Notes: generated by a model from the sequence alone, not told the origin. Numbered from the stretch's first letter, positions 18,171-26,675 are shown. The stretch is DNA of 48,663 nt from Singulisphaera sp. GP187 (GCA_945905925.1 CAMDQN010000039.1:1-48663), one strand, 5' to 3'. Numbers and translations: made by a program.

Positions 18171-18854
18171 TCACTCGAAGCGGCTGAGCAACTTGGCCTC
18201 TTTCACCCACGCGCTGCGCCGCTTCATCTCCGGGTGCGTGTCGGACAGTGGTTCCTTGGCGAACCGGAACACGAGAACCACCTCGGTTTTGGTGGCGTCG
18301 CGCCGGTCACTGATCGTTTTCTTCAACTCAGTGAGCGTTTTCGGCGCGCTTTCGTTGTCGATCTGGTAGAACATGCCCTCCCCATCCTTGCCGGGGCGAA
18401 CATCTGCCTCGCCGAGAATGGCGATCCGCACGTCGCCCGGTGTCGTCTTCGGGACTTCCTTCTTCGGGTCTTCCTTCTTCGGGACTTCTTTCTTCGGCTC
18501 TTCCTTCGGCACGACGGGCGCGGGCTGTTGCTTCCCGGTGTCGTCCGGTGCCTGTGTTCCCTTCTTGTCGCCCGAACTTCCGCCTCCGCCGAACAGCCCG
18601 GCGCCGCCTTCACCGAACACGATCAGCGCGACGATGATGGCCAGAGCGATGCCGCAGATAACCGAACACGCCTTCTTGAGCTGATCGGGCGCTTTGTGTG
18701 CCAACACCCACCGGTCGAGCGCCCACGCGATCGCGCCGCCGACGAAGTAGCCGACCAGAAACCCGCCGCCGACGGCCAGACACTTGATCGCGAACGTGGC
18801 CAACTTCTCGCCCGCACCGGACGCGATGCCGTCGGCGATCAGGGTTTCACACAT
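18171..18854 (-). CDS. membrane protein with Lys/Pro-rich linker and ExbD-like tail
   Basis: 227 residues. Two hydrophobic helices at about 22-47 and 62-83 are followed by a glycine-rich stretch, then a charged linker with KEEPKKEVPKKEDPKKEVPK-type repeats (about 105-140), as in TonB/TolA-style envelope-spanning arms. The last 85 residues (VRIAILGEADVRPG to the end) include TLTELKKTISDRR and TEVVLVFRF, which look like the ExbD/TolR periplasmic fold. It begins 24 bases after the ExbD-like gene. It could be a second stator partner or a force-transmitting arm. No confident family name. Confidence 0.75.
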   Translation of the reverse strand: MCETLIADGIASGAGEKLATFAIKCLAVGGGFLVGYFVGGAIAWALDRWVLAHKAPDQLKKACSVICGIALAIIVALIVFGEGGAGLFGGGGSSGDKKGTQAPDDTGKQQPAPVVPKEEPKKEVPKKEDPKKEVPKTTPGDVRIAILGEADVRPGKDGEGMFYQIDNESAPKTLTELKKTISDRRDATKTEVVLVFRFAKEPLSDTHPEMKRRSAWVKEAKLLSRFE

Positions 18855-18878
18855 GGCGGTGCGCCTCGTCAGAGCGGG

Positions 18879-19391
18879 CTACTGGAACTCGTGCGGGATC
18901 TTGTGGAACCACCCGCGAATCTGGTCTTCCTGCTTCTTCGTCGGGAACCCGAGTGGGTTCTCCGGGTAGAGGATCAGGAAGTACAGATCCTTTACCCCGC
19001 CCGCCTTGTTCGCCAGCGCCTCCTGGTCGAGAACGAACCGCCTGGCGTCTTCCTCGGTGCGAATTTCTTGCCGGTCCGGGTCGAAGTAGTAAAGCGTGCC
19101 GTCTTTCCGGTCGGTGTGGAGGACTCGCACGACGAGCCGGTCGGTGATGCGGGAGTTGGCGACCTTCTGCATTCGAGCGAGCCGGTCGCGGGCCTCGGTC
19201 AACTGACGCTGCAACTCGGGCACGCTGTCGGGCAGGGCTTCTTTCGGCGCCGCCGGTTTCACGTCGGGCGCGTCCGGCGCGGCCGGGCCGCTCACAAAGG
19301 GCATCAAAAGGAAGATGCCGAACAGCAGGATCAGGACGTCAATGAAAGGGACGAAGAACCGTGTGACGGCGCGGCGCGGCGGCGTGATCAC
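18879..19391 (-). CDS. ExbD/TolR-like protein
   Basis: 170 residues from a GTG at 19391 that overlaps the TGA stop of the ExbB-like gene in a GTGA junction; GGGGGAAG lies just upstream, so coupling is likely. A longer in-frame start at 19472 would run inside the upstream gene. One transmembrane helix (13-34) contains Asp18 in VPFIDVLILL, the place of the proton-carrying Asp in TolR/ExbD/MotB. A Pro/Ala linker and a coiled coil (about 55-75) lead to a periplasmic domain that is longer than usual. It should form a proton-driven complex with the ExbB-like protein. Confidence 0.82.
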   Translation of the reverse strand: MITPPRRAVTRFFVPFIDVLILLFGIFLLMPFVSGPAAPDAPDVKPAAPKEALPDSVPELQRQLTEARDRLARMQKVANSRITDRLVVRVLHTDRKDGTLYYFDPDRQEIRTEEDARRFVLDQEALANKAGGVKDLYFLILYPENPLGFPTKKQEDQIRGWFHKIPHEFQ

Positions 19392-19918
19392 AGCTTCCCC
19401 CCCGGCGGTTCGGGTGGCGGGGCGATTCCCGCGAGCGAGCGGATCAGGTCGCGCCCGACCGCGACGACCCACACCGGGAGGATGTTGATGAACGCCATGT
19501 ACAACCCGCCGCCGGTCGCGGTGATCGCCGGGGCGTACTTGCGGATGATTTCCTGCGGGGTCGGGTTGGAACTCGGCGTGATTGCATTAAACGTTTGAAG
19601 GATCGCGGCGACCGTCCCGATCAGGCCCAACAGCGGGAACCACTCCGCCGCTTGACAGAGGTGGCCGAGCCACCGGTCGGCCTTGGTGTCGAAGTCGGTT
19701 TCCTGCCACCGCATCGCTCGCCACGCGAACAGGGTCTGGACGGCGAACAAGGTGAACCCGATACCGATGATGATCCAGTCGATGGGCGACGTTTCGACGC
19801 GCGAGAGGTAGTCGCGACGTGCGTCGGCGGGAACGGCGAAGTAGACGAGCGCCGCGGCCAGCACCGGTACCGCGGCGAACGCGGCTGGGAGCACGAGATG
19901 GATCCAGAACCGGCGCAC
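19388..19918 (-). CDS. MotA/TolQ/ExbB-like proton channel protein
   Basis: 176 residues from a GTG at 19918 with GGAGG five bases upstream; the frame is open to 19999 but that part overlaps the thioesterase gene. Four hydrophobic helices at about 6-28, 47-66, 92-110 and 131-152. The signature halves are AEWFPLLGLIGTVAAILQTF (91-110) and AITATGGGLYMAF (131-143), matching the conserved third and fourth helices of TolQ/ExbB. It starts 20 bases after the YbgC-type gene stop, as tolQ follows ybgC in proteobacterial tol-pal operons, but TolA, TolB and Pal are absent here. Confidence 0.85.
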   Translation of the reverse strand: MRRFWIHLVLPAAFAAVPVLAAALVYFAVPADARRDYLSRVETSPIDWIIIGIGFTLFAVQTLFAWRAMRWQETDFDTKADRWLGHLCQAAEWFPLLGLIGTVAAILQTFNAITPSSNPTPQEIIRKYAPAITATGGGLYMAFINILPVWVVAVGRDLIRSLAGIAPPPEPPGGKL

Positions 19919-19938
19919 GGAACCTCCGCTTCGCGGTG

Positions 19939-20325
19939 TTACTTGGTCTCGGACAACCACTGTGGCATTTCGCGGAGTTTCCCGTCGCGGCCCACGCACG
20001 CGAGCGTCGTCAGCCCCTCAGCGACTAGGGTCTCGCCCCGCCGCACCTCGTACTTGTGTTCCAGGCGCACGGCCGACGTGCGCGTCACGGTGGTGCGAAT
20101 CGTCAGCACGTCGTCGTAGTGCGCGGGGCTTCTGAACTTCACCTCCGCCTTCGCCACGACCAAGAAGTAGCCCTGATCCTCCAAGTCCTTATACGACGCC
20201 TGCCGGTCGCGGAGCAACTCCGTTCGGGCCTGCTCGAAGTACACGAGGTAGTTCGCGTGGTGTAACAGGCCCATGCGGTCCGTCTCGGCGTACCGCACGC
20301 GAATCTGAATCTCACCCGTCAGCAT
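19939..20325 (-). CDS. acyl-CoA thioesterase, YbgC/4HBT family
   Basis: 128 residues, one hotdog-fold domain. The active-site region RYAETDRMGLLHHANYLVYF (residues 9-28) carries the family Asp in YAETD and the HHANY motif. It probably hydrolyses short or medium acyl-CoA or acyl-ACP thioesters in the cytoplasm. In proteobacteria YbgC is the first gene of the tol-pal operon; here it also precedes an ExbB/TolQ-like gene, by 20 bases. Whether this order reflects a shared envelope role is inference. Confidence 0.9.
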   Translation of the reverse strand: MLTGEIQIRVRYAETDRMGLLHHANYLVYFEQARTELLRDRQASYKDLEDQGYFLVVAKAEVKFRSPAHYDDVLTIRTTVTRTSAVRLEHKYEVRRGETLVAEGLTTLACVGRDGKLREMPQWLSETK

Positions 20326-20336
20326 TCACGCCTCGC

Positions 20337-20430
20337 TGCTTCGTAGGGTGGGCAGTGCCCATCTCTTCTCTTGGAGTTACCGTTCAACTTGGTGGTTGCG
20401 CGTGGTGGGTACTGCCCACCCTACGAAGCA
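20337..20430. repeat. family C inverted repeat between signal peptidase and thioesterase genes
   Basis: Arms 20337-20361 and 20407-20430 are complementary with one mismatch; the outer part CTTCGTAGGGTGGGCAG includes the GTAGGGTGGG shared with 14550-14666. It fills almost all of the gap between two leftward genes. Confidence 0.9.
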
Positions 20431-20431
20431 T

Positions 20432-22276
20432 CTACTTGATGAACCCGACGCGGTTGGGACGCGGGTACCCGGGCCAGAACACGAACACGGCTTTCCCGAG
20501 CATCAGGCGGTCGGGCACCGTGCCCCACGAACGGCTGTCGGAACTTTGTGCGCTGTTGTCGCCCAGACAGAGGTAGTGGTCGGGGTGGACGTAGTAGATG
20601 TCGGAGCCGGTGTAGTACACGTCGCGGTGCAGCGAGAGGTGTCGCACCGAGACCTGTCCCTTCGCCCCGATGCTCGCGGGCGCGTCGATGTCGTTGGCCC
20701 GCGTCCAGCCTTCTTTGTTCGCGTCTTCAGGCTCGTAGTCTTTTGGTTCGGTGGAGTTGTAATCGGCCGCCGCGCCGAAGTCGATGCGATTCCCGTCCAC
20801 CCACACCCACAACCGGGCGTCCACGTTCGCGAACCGGAGCTTGTAGGTGCCTGCGTTCGCCTTGCACGGCTTGCTGCCCAGTTCACCCTCTTTCGTCCCG
20901 GAACGCGTGAGCGTAACCTTCCCGCCGCCGAACGTCGCGCGGAACCGGTCCGAGCCTTTCGACAGTTCCATCGCCGCCTCCGCGCCTGCGGCCAGATCGA
21001 CCTCGCACTCAAGAATGAGATCGCCGACCCAGAGTTGTTGCGGACGGCCTTCGGCGTTGTCGCGGCTCACCTCTTCATACCCCACCACGACGTTGTTTCG
21101 CATGATCGGTTTCTGGTCAGTGCCGGCGTTGTAGCCGAGCACGTTATCGACCGGGCCGGGGAAGGGCGCGCCCACCGTGAATACGCCCTGGAACACCGAG
21201 AGGCTGAGTTCCAGCGTTTTGTCGTCAGTTGCGCTGACGATCGCGGCCTCGGGGCGGGGCCATAGTTCGCGCTTCAGGGTCTCGGCCGCGTCGCGCACGC
21301 GCACGGCGCTCGTGGTGTCGGGCCAACGCCACGGGACCGGGGTTGGGGACGCCACTGAGTACGCCCAGACCGCGTGGCGGTAGCGGATCCAGTCGAGTTC
21401 CGGGCCGTTGTGCGCGAACGCGCGGGGCTGTTTCTCGTTGTCGGCCTTCCACGTTTGCTCGTTGGTCCGAACCCATCGCCGCATGCGTTCGGGCAGTTCG
21501 GTCGGTTGCTTGTCGTTGTTCCACACGACGCGCCGGTCGGCGAGTATCTGGTCTTCGCCCTTGCGCACGATCTGGAACCCGCCCTCCACCGCACCGGTGA
21601 ACTCGGCTTGACGCGACGCCTTGAATAACTCCTGCGCACGTGTGCTGTTTGCGTACATGAATGGCTTGCGCCACAGGTCCAGCGGGTCCGTGGGCTGCGC
21701 GAACTCGCCCTCGGGATACGTGAGCGACTTGGTCACATACAATTCGCCGCGGTGGATCGCGATTGTCTCGCCGCCGAACCCCATCGCCCGCTTGATGTAG
21801 TTCTGGGCCGTGTGGAGCGTTTGTGGGTCTTCCGGGTACTTGAACACGACCACGTCGCCGCGGCGCGGCGGCCTGACGTGGAACAGCGGTTTCAGAACGA
21901 GGACGCGGTCGCCGGTGCGGTTATCCGGGTGCGGGTTCAGGTCATCGACGTTCCCCTCGTGCCGGCAGTTCGGGCAGTAGAACTTGATCAACTTGTGCTT
22001 CATCTTGGTCTGCGAGTTGACCTCGACCTCGTCATGCGAGTTGACCGGGAACTCGTGGGCACACTTCGGGCACGTGATGACCTTCTGGTAGCCGTAGAGC
22101 GTTTCGGCCATCGACCCAGTGGGGATGACGAACGCCTCGGTGACGAACAGCTTCAGGAGCAGCACGAGAACCACGACGAAGACGACCGTTTCGATGACCT
22201 CGCGGGCAGGGTCGCGTGCGGCTTTTGCCTTCTCATCCGTGGCGTCTTTGGCGGGAGCGGCTGCGGCAGTTGACAT
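20432..22276 (-). CDS. signal peptidase I with zinc ribbon and large inserted domain (copy 1)
   Basis: 614 residues, far longer than a typical type I signal peptidase (E. coli 324). One N-terminal helix (about 28-47) anchors it. Catalytic Ser55 is in IPTGSM and Lys162 in NYIKRAMGFGGE. Between them is a zinc ribbon with Cys69/Cys72 and Cys101/Cys104. After Lys162 about 400 residues intervene before GDNSAQSSDSR (572-582), the box E motif that normally comes about 130 residues later. The insert includes a beta-rich segment (about 415-500, LILECEVDLAAG) that looks like a concanavalin-type jelly roll. It removes signal peptides at the outer face of the membrane. A paralogue lies directly upstream. 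Confidence 0.9.
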   Translation of the reverse strand: MSTAAAAPAKDATDEKAKAARDPAREVIETVVFVVVLVLLLKLFVTEAFVIPTGSMAETLYGYQKVITCPKCAHEFPVNSHDEVEVNSQTKMKHKLIKFYCPNCRHEGNVDDLNPHPDNRTGDRVLVLKPLFHVRPPRRGDVVVFKYPEDPQTLHTAQNYIKRAMGFGGETIAIHRGELYVTKSLTYPEGEFAQPTDPLDLWRKPFMYANSTRAQELFKASRQAEFTGAVEGGFQIVRKGEDQILADRRVVWNNDKQPTELPERMRRWVRTNEQTWKADNEKQPRAFAHNGPELDWIRYRHAVWAYSVASPTPVPWRWPDTTSAVRVRDAAETLKRELWPRPEAAIVSATDDKTLELSLSVFQGVFTVGAPFPGPVDNVLGYNAGTDQKPIMRNNVVVGYEEVSRDNAEGRPQQLWVGDLILECEVDLAAGAEAAMELSKGSDRFRATFGGGKVTLTRSGTKEGELGSKPCKANAGTYKLRFANVDARLWVWVDGNRIDFGAAADYNSTEPKDYEPEDANKEGWTRANDIDAPASIGAKGQVSVRHLSLHRDVYYTGSDIYYVHPDHYLCLGDNSAQSSDSRSWGTVPDRLMLGKAVFVFWPGYPRPNRVGFIK

Positions 22277-22346
22277 GCGGGCCTCACTACGGGCGGAAAT
22301 CGGCGTCGTTCTGTATTCGTCCGCGCCGCGCGGAAATTCTACAGTG

Positions 22347-22401
22347 TTCTCGCCGCTTGCGGCTTCGCGAGCTTATACCCGCGAAGCCGCAAGCGGCGAA
22401 A
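22347..22401. repeat. perfect 19-base inverted repeat between two signal peptidase genes
   Basis: CGCCGCTTGCGGCTTCGCG (22351-22369) is exactly mirrored by the complement at 22380-22398, with a ten-base loop. It lies in the leader of the downstream signal peptidase gene. The CCGCAAGCGG core also occurs in the small hairpin at 12843-12860. Confidence 0.9.
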
Positions 22402-22404
22402 GCA

Positions 22405-23976
22405 TTAATGCAACCACCGGAGGCGGGACCAGTCGAGCATCGGAAACTCGCGCTCGCGTCCGCCGACCGACATCCGTCCGAGCCGGAGCGGTTGGTGAAT
22501 CAGGAATGGTTTACCGATGAGGGAGCTTTCCGGCACGGCCGGGGTCGGCCATTTCCGGCTGTCCTCGGAGTTCCCGCTGTTGTCGCCCAACACGAAGTAC
22601 TCGCGCGGGCCGAGCACGGCCGGGTTACGCGTACCGTGGTAGTCGTTCGATTCCGCCGTGTAGTGGATGTCGCGGAACAACTTCAGGTCGCGCACCACCA
22701 CGCGACACCCGCGCGCGCCGAACCGCAACGGCTTCGATTCCGGCTCGCGCCTCACCGGAGCCTCCAGGTCGACCGGCGGCGCGACCACGCGCCCGTTGAG
22801 CGCGAGGATGACGCGGCGGTCCACGAACGCGAACTCCAACTTGTATTTGCGCTCGGGTTCGAGTGCAACGCCGCTGGCGGTGCTCAACCCGCCGTGGCCT
22901 TCGCGGATGAGTTGCGCACGCCCGGTTTTCCGCGGACCAACGGTGAGTTCGGCCGTGACCGTGTCGGCGCCGTCGTTGAGCCGACAGTCGAAGCACGCTT
23001 CGCCCGCCGCGCCGACCGCCGCAATCACTTCTACTTCACAGGTCAGGTAGAAGTCGTGTGCGATGGGCAGGTCGCTGCGGCGCGTGGGGCCGTCGTAAGA
23101 ATTCCACGCGAACACCGGCTTCTCCTTGCGGTCGTCCAGGTGCCAGTGCCGGTACCGGATCGTGGTCGTTGCCTGTGGCGTGCTTGAGGCGTCCATCACG
23201 AGCGCGTTGTTCTCGATCGCGGGCGACCCTGTTGCTTTCGGGGCCGCGCCGAGCGGCAGTCGCGGGTCGCCGCCCGGCTCGCTCACCCAGCGAATGTGCC
23301 AGCCGCCGGTCGGCGCGAAGTTCATGTCGAACACTGGGAACAGTGTTTCGCGCACTTCCGCAAGTCCTTTGCGCGCGATTAGCCCGTTCACATACACGTC
23401 GCCGTCCACGATGGTGATAGTTTCCCCGGGCAACCCGACGAGCCGCTTCACATAGGGCTTGCCGAACTCCTCGTTCGGGTTCGGGCACCTGAAAACGACC
23501 ATTTCCCACCGGCGCGGCGAGCGCAGGTCGTAGATGTTCTTGTCCACGAGGAGCCGGTCGCCGCTGAGGTCGCGCGCGTCCGCGAGCGAGAGCGGGTGGT
23601 AGTCGCAGTTCGGGCAGGTGACTTTGCGGAAGTGCTCGTTGACGTTGCCGCTGGTCGGTCGGCCGACGCGAACCGTGTAGTTGCACCGCGGGCAGAACCC
23701 GTCGCGGTGGTGGCCGCTGAGGGCCGGTGCCATGCTCCCGGTCGGCACGCCGAACGGTTCGACGGCGATCGTGCGCAACACGAGGAACAGCCCGACGAAC
23801 GCGGCGATTACGACGATGAGTGCGCGGAACGGAGAGACGTTCCGGTGGAGCGTGGTGTGCGGTGTTGGCGTTGGTGAACTGGGAGCGTGAGCGACCGGGG
23901 TCGGTTTTGGCGCGGGAGGTGGCTCTTCTGGGGGAAGTTCCAGCGCGGTGGGTAGCGGTGTGTCGGTGGGGTCCAT
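22405..23976 (-). CDS. signal peptidase I with zinc ribbon and inserted domain (copy 2)
   Basis: 523 residues from the ATG at 23976 with GAAGAAA upstream; a TTG at 23982 is the other option. A Pro-rich cytoplasmic N-terminus (1-45) precedes one helix (about 52-70). Catalytic Ser81 is in VPTGSM and Lys177 in YVKRLVGLPGE. A zinc ribbon (Cys95/Cys98, Cys121/Cys124) lies between them. Box E GDNSGNSEDSR starts at 464, about 290 residues after Lys177. The insert has a beta-rich part (FYLTCEVEVIAAVG) like that of copy 1. The two are diverged paralogues sharing the same odd architecture. lepA is directly upstream on the same strand, as lepA-lepB pairs are in many bacteria. Confidence 0.9.
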   Translation of the reverse strand: MDPTDTPLPTALELPPEEPPPAPKPTPVAHAPSSPTPTPHTTLHRNVSPFRALIVVIAAFVGLFLVLRTIAVEPFGVPTGSMAPALSGHHRDGFCPRCNYTVRVGRPTSGNVNEHFRKVTCPNCDYHPLSLADARDLSGDRLLVDKNIYDLRSPRRWEMVVFRCPNPNEEFGKPYVKRLVGLPGETITIVDGDVYVNGLIARKGLAEVRETLFPVFDMNFAPTGGWHIRWVSEPGGDPRLPLGAAPKATGSPAIENNALVMDASSTPQATTTIRYRHWHLDDRKEKPVFAWNSYDGPTRRSDLPIAHDFYLTCEVEVIAAVGAAGEACFDCRLNDGADTVTAELTVGPRKTGRAQLIREGHGGLSTASGVALEPERKYKLEFAFVDRRVILALNGRVVAPPVDLEAPVRREPESKPLRFGARGCRVVVRDLKLFRDIHYTAESNDYHGTRNPAVLGPREYFVLGDNSGNSEDSRKWPTPAVPESSLIGKPFLIHQPLRLGRMSVGGREREFPMLDWSRLRWLH

Positions 23977-23990
23977 TGACAATTTCTTCA

Positions 23991-24051
23991 GTTAGCTGCG
24001 AGCCGAAGGCGAGCGCGGACCGGCCACGCTCGCCTTCGGCTTGCGGCTAAC
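23991..24051. repeat. inverted repeat between lepA and signal peptidase gene
   Basis: Arms 23991-24015 and 24027-24051 pair over about 25 bases with one mismatch around an 11-base loop. It occupies most of the 85-base gap between lepA and the next leftward gene. Confidence 0.9.
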
Positions 24052-24061
24052 CAGAACTGCG

Positions 24062-25864
24062 CTAATCATCCGATTCCAGCACCGCGAGGAACGCTTCCTG
24101 CGGCACCTCCACTTGCCCGATCTGCTTCATACGCTTCTTGCCCTCGGCCTGCTTCGACCAGAGTTTGCGCTTGCGCGTGATGTCGCCGCCGTAACACTTT
24201 GCGGTCACATTCTTGCGCATCGCGGCGATGTTCTCGCGGGCCACCACACGCGCGCCGATCGCGGCCTGTAACGACACCTCGAACAAGTGTCGGTCGATCT
24301 CCTCACGCAGTTTCTTCAGGATCAGCCGGCCGCGGCGCTCGGCGCTTGCCCGGTGGACGATCACGGAGAGCGCGTCCACTTTCTGCCCATGAACGAGAAT
24401 ATCCATTTTCACGAGGTCCGCTTCCTTGAAGCCGAGTACTTCGTAGTCCATCGTGCCGTAGCCGTGGGTCACCGACTTGAGCTTGTCGTACAGGTCATAA
24501 ATCACCTCCGCGAGTGGCATCTCGTACACCAGAATCACTCGCTGCTGGCTCAGATATTCCGTGCGCACGAACGTCCCGCGGCGCTCGGTACACATGCCCA
24601 TCAGCGCGCCGATGTTCGTCGCCGGGATCAGGAAACTGATGCGCACGATCGGTTCGCGGAACTCCTCGATCAGCCCCGCGTCGGGCACTTCCTGGGGACC
24701 GTGAACGATGATGACTTCGCCGTTCCGTTGCTTGATCTCGAACGTCACGTTCGGGGCGGTCTGCACGAGATTCAGGTTACTGTCCGCTTCGAGCCGTTGT
24801 TGGATGATCTCGCGGTGGAGCATCCCTAGGAAGCCGCAGCGGAACCCGAACCCGAGACCGTCGGACACTTCCGGTTGGAACGTGAACGAGCTGTCGTTGA
24901 GCTTCAACCGGCCGAGCGCTTCGCGCAAGTCCTCGAACTCGTTGTTGTTGACCGGGAACAGCCCGGAGTACACCATCGGCTTCGGCTCTTTGTAGCCGGC
25001 CATTGCTTCGGCCGTCGGGTTGTTAGCATCGGTTACTGTGTCGCCGATGTTGACGTTGTCGATGTTCTTGATGTTCGCCGTGAAGAACCCGACCTGCCCG
25101 GCGGAAAGCTCGTCGCACTTCTGCATCTCGGGGCGAAACTGGCCCATCTCGGTGATCACGTACTCACGCCCGCTGCGCATGAGCTTGATGCGCTGGCCGG
25201 GTTTCACGTGGCCGTCGATCATGCGAATGTAGACCACCACGCCCTTGTACGTGTCGAAGTGGCTGTTGTAAATGAGCGCTTTCAGCGGCGATTTCGGATC
25301 ACCTGCCGGCGGCGGCACGCGCTCGACGATCGCCGCAAGCATGTCTTCGATCCCGATCCCGGCCTTCCCGCTGACGCGAAGCACGTCGTCGGGGTTGACC
25401 ATCAGCGCCTGTTCCATTTCGCCGATGACGAAGTCCGGGCGCGCGTGCGGCAGGTCGATCTTGTTCAGCGTGGGTAGAATCTTCAGCCCCGCGTCCATCG
25501 CGAGGAACGCGTTCGCCACTGTTTGTGCCTGGACGCCTTGGAACGCATCGACCAGAAGAATCGCGCCTTCGCACGCCGCGAGCGAGCGCGACACTTCGTA
25601 GTTGAAATCGACGTGACCGGGTGTGTCGATCAGGTTCAGTTCGTACTTGGTGCCGTTGAGTTCGTAGTAGACCGTGACCGGGTGCATGCGGATGGTGATG
25701 CCGCGGGACCGTTCCAGGTCCATGCTGTCGAGGGTCTGCGCCTTGATGTCGCGCTCGGAGATGGTGCCAGTTTTAAGCAGGAACTGGTCGGCCAGCGTGC
25801 TTTTGCCGTGGTCGATGTGTGCGATGATGCAGAAGTTGCGGATGTTCGCGGTCGGCGTCGGCAT
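24062..25864 (-). CDS. lepA: elongation factor 4 (ribosome back-translocase)
   Basis: 600 residues, the normal size. This translational GTPase binds the ribosome and is thought to remodel stalled or mistranslocated complexes. G1 is AHIDHGKSTL, G3 is DTPGHVDFNYEV and G4 is NKIDLPHA. The C-terminal LepA-specific domain ends in a basic stretch (ITRKRKLWSKQAEGKKRMK), typical of the family. It is divergent from a thioredoxin-like lipoprotein gene; the 231-base gap between them holds a family A inverted repeat. Confidence 0.97.
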   Translation of the reverse strand: MPTPTANIRNFCIIAHIDHGKSTLADQFLLKTGTISERDIKAQTLDSMDLERSRGITIRMHPVTVYYELNGTKYELNLIDTPGHVDFNYEVSRSLAACEGAILLVDAFQGVQAQTVANAFLAMDAGLKILPTLNKIDLPHARPDFVIGEMEQALMVNPDDVLRVSGKAGIGIEDMLAAIVERVPPPAGDPKSPLKALIYNSHFDTYKGVVVYIRMIDGHVKPGQRIKLMRSGREYVITEMGQFRPEMQKCDELSAGQVGFFTANIKNIDNVNIGDTVTDANNPTAEAMAGYKEPKPMVYSGLFPVNNNEFEDLREALGRLKLNDSSFTFQPEVSDGLGFGFRCGFLGMLHREIIQQRLEADSNLNLVQTAPNVTFEIKQRNGEVIIVHGPQEVPDAGLIEEFREPIVRISFLIPATNIGALMGMCTERRGTFVRTEYLSQQRVILVYEMPLAEVIYDLYDKLKSVTHGYGTMDYEVLGFKEADLVKMDILVHGQKVDALSVIVHRASAERRGRLILKKLREEIDRHLFEVSLQAAIGARVVARENIAAMRKNVTAKCYGGDITRKRKLWSKQAEGKKRMKQIGQVEVPQEAFLAVLESDD

Positions 25865-25890
25865 TCGGCATCGCTCACAGTATGAGGAAG

Positions 25891-25975
25891 AAACCCCTCC
25901 CCAAGCCCCTCCCCTAAGAAGGGAGGGGCTACATCCGGCTCCCCTTCCTTAATTTAGGGAAGGGGTTGGGGGGTA
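25891..25975. repeat. family A inverted repeat in a divergent promoter region
   Basis: The left arm carries CCTCCCCTAAGAAGGGAGG and the right arm (about 25941-25975) is a decayed complement, with AATTTAGGGA in place of the usual centre. Weaker pairing (GAAG/CTTC) extends a few bases further out. Since both flanking genes point away from it, it cannot be a terminator for either. Confidence 0.85.
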
Positions 25976-26095
25976 GATTCTTCGCTCGCTAAAGAACTCC
26001 CATATCCTAGCACTACCGACCGACACTGAATAGGCCGCACCCGCGGCGCCGGCCCGGGTATCATTCCTCATCACCTTCCTTCGGAGTCGCGAATC

Positions 26096-26644
26096 ATGCG
26101 CACGCTCGGTCTCGCGGTTCTGCTCGCGCTCGCGGTCGGCGCGGGCTGTAAGCCTGCCACGCCCATCTCGACCACACCAGCGCCGACCGCGGCGATTCCG
26201 GTCGATGTCACGGGGGTGAAGTTCGAGGCGCTCGACGCTGCCGTGAAGGAACACAAGGGCAAGGTGGTCTTGATCGACTTCTGGGCGACCTGGTGCCCGC
26301 CGTGTGTGAAGTACTTCCCGGACTTCGTGGAGATGCACAAGAAGTACGCCGACAGGGGACTCGTGTGCATGAGCGTCAACCTGGAGAAAAATCCGAATTG
26401 GAAGCGGGGAGAGTATAGCGAAGCGAAGGTCAAGGCGTTTCTGGAGAAGAACGGGGCGACGTTCCCGAACTTCGTCTCCACCGATAAGGACGATGACCAA
26501 ATCACGGAACGGTTTGGCCCGATACCCGGTATTCCCCACAAGGCGTTGTTCGCCAAGGACGGGAAGCGGGTGTGGACGAGTGCGGAGAGGCGTCTGGATG
26601 ACGAGGAACTCGAGCAACTGATCGAAACCGAACTGGCGAAGTGA
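26096..26644 (+). CDS. thioredoxin-fold lipoprotein (TlpA-like, CPPC)
   Basis: 182 residues. Signal peptide with lipobox VGAGC, Cys18 being the lipidation site, then a Thr/Pro-rich linker and a thioredoxin domain. The redox motif is WCPPC (Cys67, Cys70) in VVLIDFWATWCPPC. It would act as a thiol oxidoreductase anchored outside the cytoplasmic membrane, as TlpA/ResA proteins do in cytochrome c maturation or disulfide reduction. The next gene, 31 bases on, is a paralogue with CGPC, and the third gene of the run encodes a protein with three haem-type CxxCH motifs, so a role in haem-protein maturation is possible. Confidence 0.9.
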   Translation: MRTLGLAVLLALAVGAGCKPATPISTTPAPTAAIPVDVTGVKFEALDAAVKEHKGKVVLIDFWATWCPPCVKYFPDFVEMHKKYADRGLVCMSVNLEKNPNWKRGEYSEAKVKAFLEKNGATFPNFVSTDKDDDQITERFGPIPGIPHKALFAKDGKRVWTSAERRLDDEELEQLIETELAK

Positions 26645-26675
26645 CCGATTCACCAACCTTCAACAGGAGTTACTT

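Noticed and set aside
15675-19918. Zorya defence system
   Set aside because: ExbB-like and ExbD-like parts resemble ZorA/ZorB in type only; there is no OmpA-like domain, no ZorC and no SNF2-like ZorD. A GTPase is present instead.
18171-20325. Tol-Pal operon
   Set aside because: ybgC-tolQ-tolR order is similar, but TolA, TolB and Pal are not encoded and the two following genes are unlike them.
23991-24051. Transposon insertion with target duplications
   Set aside because: No flanking direct repeats or transposase gene are associated with this or the other hairpins, so a classical IS was not called.
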